Shown in pieces: positions 5,661 through 8,334 of a stretch of 8,334 nt of DNA. Each line of letters opens with the position of its first letter. The stretch's first letter is position 1. The stretch covers positions 1 to 8,334 of the forward strand of contig CALFMX010000283.1 in the NCBI GenBank assembly GCA_937902565.1, read 5' to 3'. The stretch comes from an uncultured Spirochaetales bacterium (GTDB lineage Bacteria > Spirochaetota > Spirochaetia > Sphaerochaetales > Sphaerochaetaceae). The position numbers were made by a program, and so were the translations under genes. The notes under the pieces were generated by a model, which made no database searches, was not told the origin of the DNA, and saw nothing but the letters and a program-made list of their open reading frames with translations.

Positions 5661-5720
5661 CCATATCAGTAATTTAATATCAATATATTACTGATATGGT
5701 GAATCTAGCTCATGATATCA
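5661..5720. repeat. Large AT-rich inverted repeat and ATATCA half-site cluster upstream of dpaL
   Basis: CCATATCAGTAAT (5661-5673), a 13-base spacer, ATTACTGATATGG (5687-5699): perfect 13-base arms. The half-site ATATCA/TGATAT occurs in each arm, again inside the spacer (5678-5683), and as the palindrome TGATATCA at 5713-5720. The cluster lies 51-111 bases before the dpaL start and 24 or more bases after the apbE stop. No T run follows on the minus strand, so an operator for dpaL is more likely than an apbE terminator. I could not place a confident promoter here. Confidence 0.55.
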
Positions 5721-5744
5721 CGAACTGCCACCACAAGACAACTC

Positions 5745-6767
5745 CTACCGGTGGTAGTGCTCATCGGTGATGGTGAACGCCGGGGCCCCCGAACTTGTGA
5801 TGATGCGGTGCTGGCCGGTGAACACAATCGCCTCCACCCCCTCCAGTGATTCGATGAGGGAGAGCCCCTCCTCCCGGCCCAGGGCATAGAGGGTGGTTGA
5901 GAGCGCATCGGCGAGGAAGGAGCTCTCGGTGATGATCGAGGCACTGATCAGGTCATTGACCACCGGGTAGCCGGTGGCGGTATCGAGTATGTGGTGGTAG
6001 GTCTCCCCCTCGAGGGTGAAGAAGCGCTCATAGGGCCCGCTGGTGACCAGGCTCGTATCCTCGAGCTCCACGATCAGGGCGTAGCCCCCCCGCTCGGCCT
6101 CGGGATCCTGGATCCCGATCTTCCACAGCGAGCCGTCGACCTTCCTCCCCACGGTGAGGACGTTGCCACCGAGGTTGATGATCGCCGACCCCACCCCATG
6201 CTCCTTGAGTACCCGCGCCGCCTCATCGGCAGCGTACCCCTTGGCGATGGCCCCGAGGTCGAGGGCCATGCCCTCATCAGCAAGGTAGATGGTCTGGGCC
6301 GTTTTATCGAGGGTGACCCGCTCATAGCCCACCAGAGAGAGGAGGGTCTCAAGCTCCTCTCTGCCGGGGCGTCTGGGATTGTCCCCCCCGATGCCCCACG
6401 CCTCCACCAATGGAGCGACCGTCGGGTCGAATGCACCGCCGGAGAGGCGGGCGATCTCGAGGGCCTTCTCGACGACAAGGAAGGTATCGGGGGAGACCGC
6501 GACCGCGCTCTTGCCCGCCTCCCGGTTGACGCGGGAGATCTCGCTGCTCTCCTTGTGGAGGCTCATGCGCTCCTCGATCTCCCTGATACGCCCAAATGCC
6601 GCCTTGAAGGCAGTGTCGCTCGGTTTGTCGTAGATGGAGATGCGGCACACCGTGCCGAGCATCAGAAAGGATTGGGACTGTGGCTCGACCCCCTTCTTCG
6701 AACACGAGGTGAGGAGGAGGACCATGATAGTGGCGAGGATGATCCCACGCTGCCTGAACTGTCTCAT
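5745..6767 (-). CDS. apbE: FAD:protein FMN transferase, ApbE family lipoprotein
   Basis: 340 residues. ApbE enzymes move FMN from FAD onto a Ser/Thr of exported flavoproteins such as Rnf/Nqr subunits, acting outside the inner membrane. The N-terminus is a lipoprotein signal ([16 protein letters not shown], lipobox Cys22). Family motifs: [11 protein letters not shown] (38-47), [15 protein letters not shown] (111-125), [16 protein letters not shown] (167-182), [12 protein letters not shown] (197-208), TSGPYERFF (242-250), [13 protein letters not shown] (257-269) and [10 protein letters not shown] (285-294), the last carrying the Mg-ligand Asp287. The start is fixed by the signal peptide; there is no Shine-Dalgarno, but a promoter ends 8 bases upstream (6776-6804), so the mRNA may be leaderless. 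No flavinylation substrate gene is visible in the window. The toxin gene upstream ends 58 bases before, without a terminator. Confidence 0.93.
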   Translation of the reverse strand: MRQFRQRGIILATIMVLLLTSCSKKGVEPQSQSFLMLGTVCRISIYDKPSDTAFKAAFGRIREIEERMSLHKESSEISRVNREAGKSAVAVSPDTFLVVEKALEIARLSGGAFDPTVAPLVEAWGIGGDNPRRPGREELETLLSLVGYERVTLDKTAQTIYLADEGMALDLGAIAKGYAADEAARVLKEHGVGSAIINLGGNVLTVGRKVDGSLWKIGIQDPEAERGGYALIVELEDTSLVTSGPYERFFTLEGETYHHILDTATGYPVVNDLISASIITESSFLADALSTTLYALGREEGLSLIESLEGVEAIVFTGQHRIITSSGAPAFTITDEHYHR

Positions 6768-6775
6768 ATAGGGCG

Positions 6776-6809
6776 ATTATGGTTCTATTGAACGACAATT
6801 GCAATCGTC
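6776..6809 (-). promoter_or_regulatory. Predicted apbE promoter with a palindrome over the -35 box
   Basis: On the minus strand TTGCAA (6804-6799), 17-base spacer, CATAAT (6781-6776). The -10 box ends 8 bases before ATG 6767, so little or no leader is expected. The 16 bases at 6794-6809 (GACAATTGCAATCGTC) match their own reverse complement at 14 of 16 positions and are centred on the -35 box, a possible operator. Confidence 0.5.
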
Positions 6810-6825
6810 CTGCGCTCCCTGCAGC

Positions 6826-7608
6826 CTACCACTGCCCGATGAACGAGGCGAAGGAGAGGATGGAGCTACTGCGCCTCTTGTCAAAGAGCAGGTGCTCAAA
6901 GTCCTGTTGCTTCTTCTTCAAGTCTGTCCGTTCCACCAATTCAAACAACGAGGCCTTGAGCTGCTCCTTGCCCCTGATACCACACTTCTGCTCCAAAAAA
7001 CCGTAGCAGGGGTCGCTGCGATGAAGCAAAAAGAGTGCATCGTAGAAGTCCCTACCCTTTGCTCTTGAGAGGAGGGCCGATAGTTTCATCGCGGTGAGAA
7101 CCTCCATCGGCGGAGCCGGGAATGGGAAGTAGAATCCCATGCGCCGGATGAAGACAGGCTGGGTATCGTAGGCAAAGCCCTGATCCTGCATCTCTACCTT
7201 CACCATGAATCGAGCATTGCGATAGCCTCTCAGCCCCAAGGAGAAGAGGAGCTCAGGAAAGTATATACTGCACCGATACGCTACAAGTGCATCACTCTCC
7301 TTCTCCTTTGCGTGTACGCTATATCCGAGACGAGCCAGATAATCGACGACTGAGTCTGTCAGAGAGAGAAACTCATCACGACCCATATCCTTGCAGTCAA
7401 AATCAAGGTCTTCGCTGAATCGATCGATCTGGCTCACCAACCGGAGGTTGGTACCACCTATGAAAGAGAGCGTTGAAACGTATGGGCTATGGGAGAGGAA
7501 TTCAAGAATCTGGCACTGTATGAGTTCTTTGATCATATAGGGGATCAAGGTGGCTTGTTCTTGTACCATCGGGGGAAAATAATTGCGCAGCGCGTCAAAT
7601 TCGATCAT
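6826..7608 (-). CDS. abiEii: AbiEii nucleotidyltransferase toxin (type IV toxin-antitoxin)
   Basis: 260 residues. AbiEii toxins are DNA polymerase beta-fold nucleotidyltransferases that stop growth, often to abort phage infection, and are neutralised without direct binding by AbiEi. FIGGTNLRL (49-57) is the GG(T/S) nucleotide-binding motif. RFSEDLDFD (63-71) carries the acidic metal ligands. VKVEM (136-140) may supply a third acidic residue. KLSALLSRAKGRDFYDAL (175-192) is the C-terminal conserved motif. All key residues are present, so it looks intact. Its ATG overlaps the antitoxin stop by ATGA (7608-7605), implying translational coupling from one mRNA. Composition is more AT-rich than the metabolic genes to the left, as expected for a transferred module. 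Confidence 0.92.
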   Translation of the reverse strand: MIEFDALRNYFPPMVQEQATLIPYMIKELIQCQILEFLSHSPYVSTLSFIGGTNLRLVSQIDRFSEDLDFDCKDMGRDEFLSLTDSVVDYLARLGYSVHAKEKESDALVAYRCSIYFPELLFSLGLRGYRNARFMVKVEMQDQGFAYDTQPVFIRRMGFYFPFPAPPMEVLTAMKLSALLSRAKGRDFYDALFLLHRSDPCYGFLEQKCGIRGKEQLKASLFELVERTDLKKKQQDFEHLLFDKRRSSSILSFASFIGQW

Positions 7609-8237
7609 AGGCCATACGCCTCCTTCAGGGCGTGAACTCGTGTTTCCAATGCCTTGACACCGAAGCGTTGGGTATAGGCATCAAGGCGCCCAACATCGAT
7701 CTCATCGGTATCAAGGCGCAGCTCCCGCATGTCGTCCGGGCTCTTATATTGTGGGTAGAGATAGAGCAGATCGAGCAAAGCCTTTTCGGGAAGGGCAATC
7801 ATGATGGAGCGATGACTCTCAAGCGTGGACGCCTTGAAGGTATACCCGAACATCAGCTCTTCCTTGACTGATCTATAGGTGAATTGCCCGAAGGGGTTTT
7901 CAAAATACGCGGTAGTGCGTGAGGTTACACTCGTGAGCTGAACCACTGCCTCAGGAATCATCCCGTAGAGGGAGAGCGCGGTATGCACGCTGATGTATGA
8001 AGGGGCATAGATCCGGTTTGCACAGTATAGAGGGACATCAGGTTCCCCTTTCATCTGACCAAACGAATACCACCCTTGGCGAAGGCGTACCAATTTCCCC
8101 TCTTTCACCCATCGGCCGATGGTGTTTCTACTTATTGATTGGTCAGCTGCATGCAGTATTTGATTGAGGGAAAAACAGCACATGGGAGAGAAGGCTGTAA
8201 GGAATTCAACATAGGATGCACGCTGTTTTGTTTTCAT
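7605..8237 (-). CDS. abiEi: AbiEi antitoxin/transcriptional repressor (type IV toxin-antitoxin)
   Basis: 210 residues. An N-terminal winged-helix region (about 8-60) includes SLNQILHAADQSISRNTIGR and VKEGKLVRLRQGWYSFG. The middle YISVHTALSLYGMIPE (81-96) and IALPEKALLDLLYLYPQYK (147-165) are hallmark stretches of AbiEi-type antitoxins. Such proteins repress their own operon through inverted repeats and counter the toxin enzymatically or indirectly. The start MKTKQRASYV has no Shine-Dalgarno; the -10 box (8247-8252) lies about 9 bases before the ATG, so the transcript is probably leaderless. The toxin gene follows with a 4-base overlap. The pair forms a complete two-gene operon. Confidence 0.9.
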   Translation of the reverse strand: MKTKQRASYVEFLTAFSPMCCFSLNQILHAADQSISRNTIGRWVKEGKLVRLRQGWYSFGQMKGEPDVPLYCANRIYAPSYISVHTALSLYGMIPEAVVQLTSVTSRTTAYFENPFGQFTYRSVKEELMFGYTFKASTLESHRSIMIALPEKALLDLLYLYPQYKSPDDMRELRLDTDEIDVGRLDAYTQRFGVKALETRVHALKEAYGL

Positions 8238-8240
8238 TAT

Positions 8241-8274
8241 GCACTAATTATAGTGCGTTTTATAAATATTTCAA
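8241..8274 (-). promoter_or_regulatory. abiE promoter with -10 box inside a palindrome (candidate autorepression operator)
   Basis: GCACTA (8241-8246), ATTA, TAGTGC (8251-8256) is a perfect inverted repeat. On the minus strand the TATAAT -10 box (8252-8247) lies entirely inside it, with a TTGAAA -35 (8274-8269) 16 bases upstream. A repressor on the palindrome would block polymerase directly, fitting the known autoregulation of AbiEi systems. The remaining bases to 8334 are AT-rich intergenic DNA in which I see no gene. Confidence 0.6.
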
Positions 8275-8334
8275 TCATCCGCAATGACTCATAATTAATC
8301 TAACCTTCAAGAGGGCATGCGTCATAATAAAAAT

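Noticed and set aside
5991..6791. A 266-codon plus-strand open frame antisense to apbE
   Set aside because: Same situation: the ApbE motifs are on the minus strand and the antisense frame has no supporting signal.
1..8334. tRNA, rRNA, CRISPR array, insertion sequence, riboswitch
   Set aside because: I found no regularly spaced repeats, no transposase motifs, no tRNA-like cloverleaf and no known riboswitch consensus by eye on either strand.

Overview
The window is a mosaic. From about 675 to the right end it reads as one coherent bacterial genome. The first ~640 bases are two short pieces of very GC-rich DNA that belong to unrelated gene neighbourhoods.

Organism. The main part encodes a diderm: it has a lipoprotein with a lipobox and a small exported protein with a possible beta-barrel pattern. 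It has fairly high GC, SD-led genes and some genes that look leaderless. A Sphaerochaeta-like spirochaete is my best guess from the general look of the proteins, but there is no taxonomic marker gene, so this is weak. The left pieces look different: an actinomycete-style modular polyketide synthase (PKS) gene boundary, and a glycogen/trehalose-type gene boundary (GH13 C-terminus then treS).

Layout. 1-208 (minus): N-terminus of trehalose synthase. 225-302 (minus): C-terminal tail of a GH13-like protein. Near 302 the sequence switches, inside a ketosynthase domain, to a PKS gene start (303-497, minus). That follows the C-terminal end of another PKS gene (545-637, minus). At about 620-675 it switches again, inside a DUF1343/NamZ exo-muramidase gene (675-1562, minus, 3' truncated). 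The rest is continuous: a BadF-type amino-sugar kinase (1652-2563, plus) divergent from namZ; a decayed Fic-family fragment (about 2633-2920, plus); a Cys-type glutathione peroxidase (minus); a secreted hypothetical (plus); 2,3-diaminopropionate ammonia-lyase (minus); an ApbE-type flavin transferase lipoprotein (minus); and a type IV AbiEi/AbiEii toxin-antitoxin pair (minus).

How the genes relate. NamZ and the kinase share an 89-bp divergent control region whose two predicted -35 boxes form the arms of one inverted repeat. This suggests co-regulated release and phosphorylation of peptidoglycan amino sugars. The AbiE pair is coupled by an ATGA overlap and its -10 box lies inside a palindrome, as expected for autorepression. 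The AbiE genes and the Fic fragment are more AT-rich than their neighbours and look like accessory DNA. The other genes are single transcription units with their own promoters or terminators. I found no convincing new multi-gene system. The most consequential observation is the three-source chimera at the left end.
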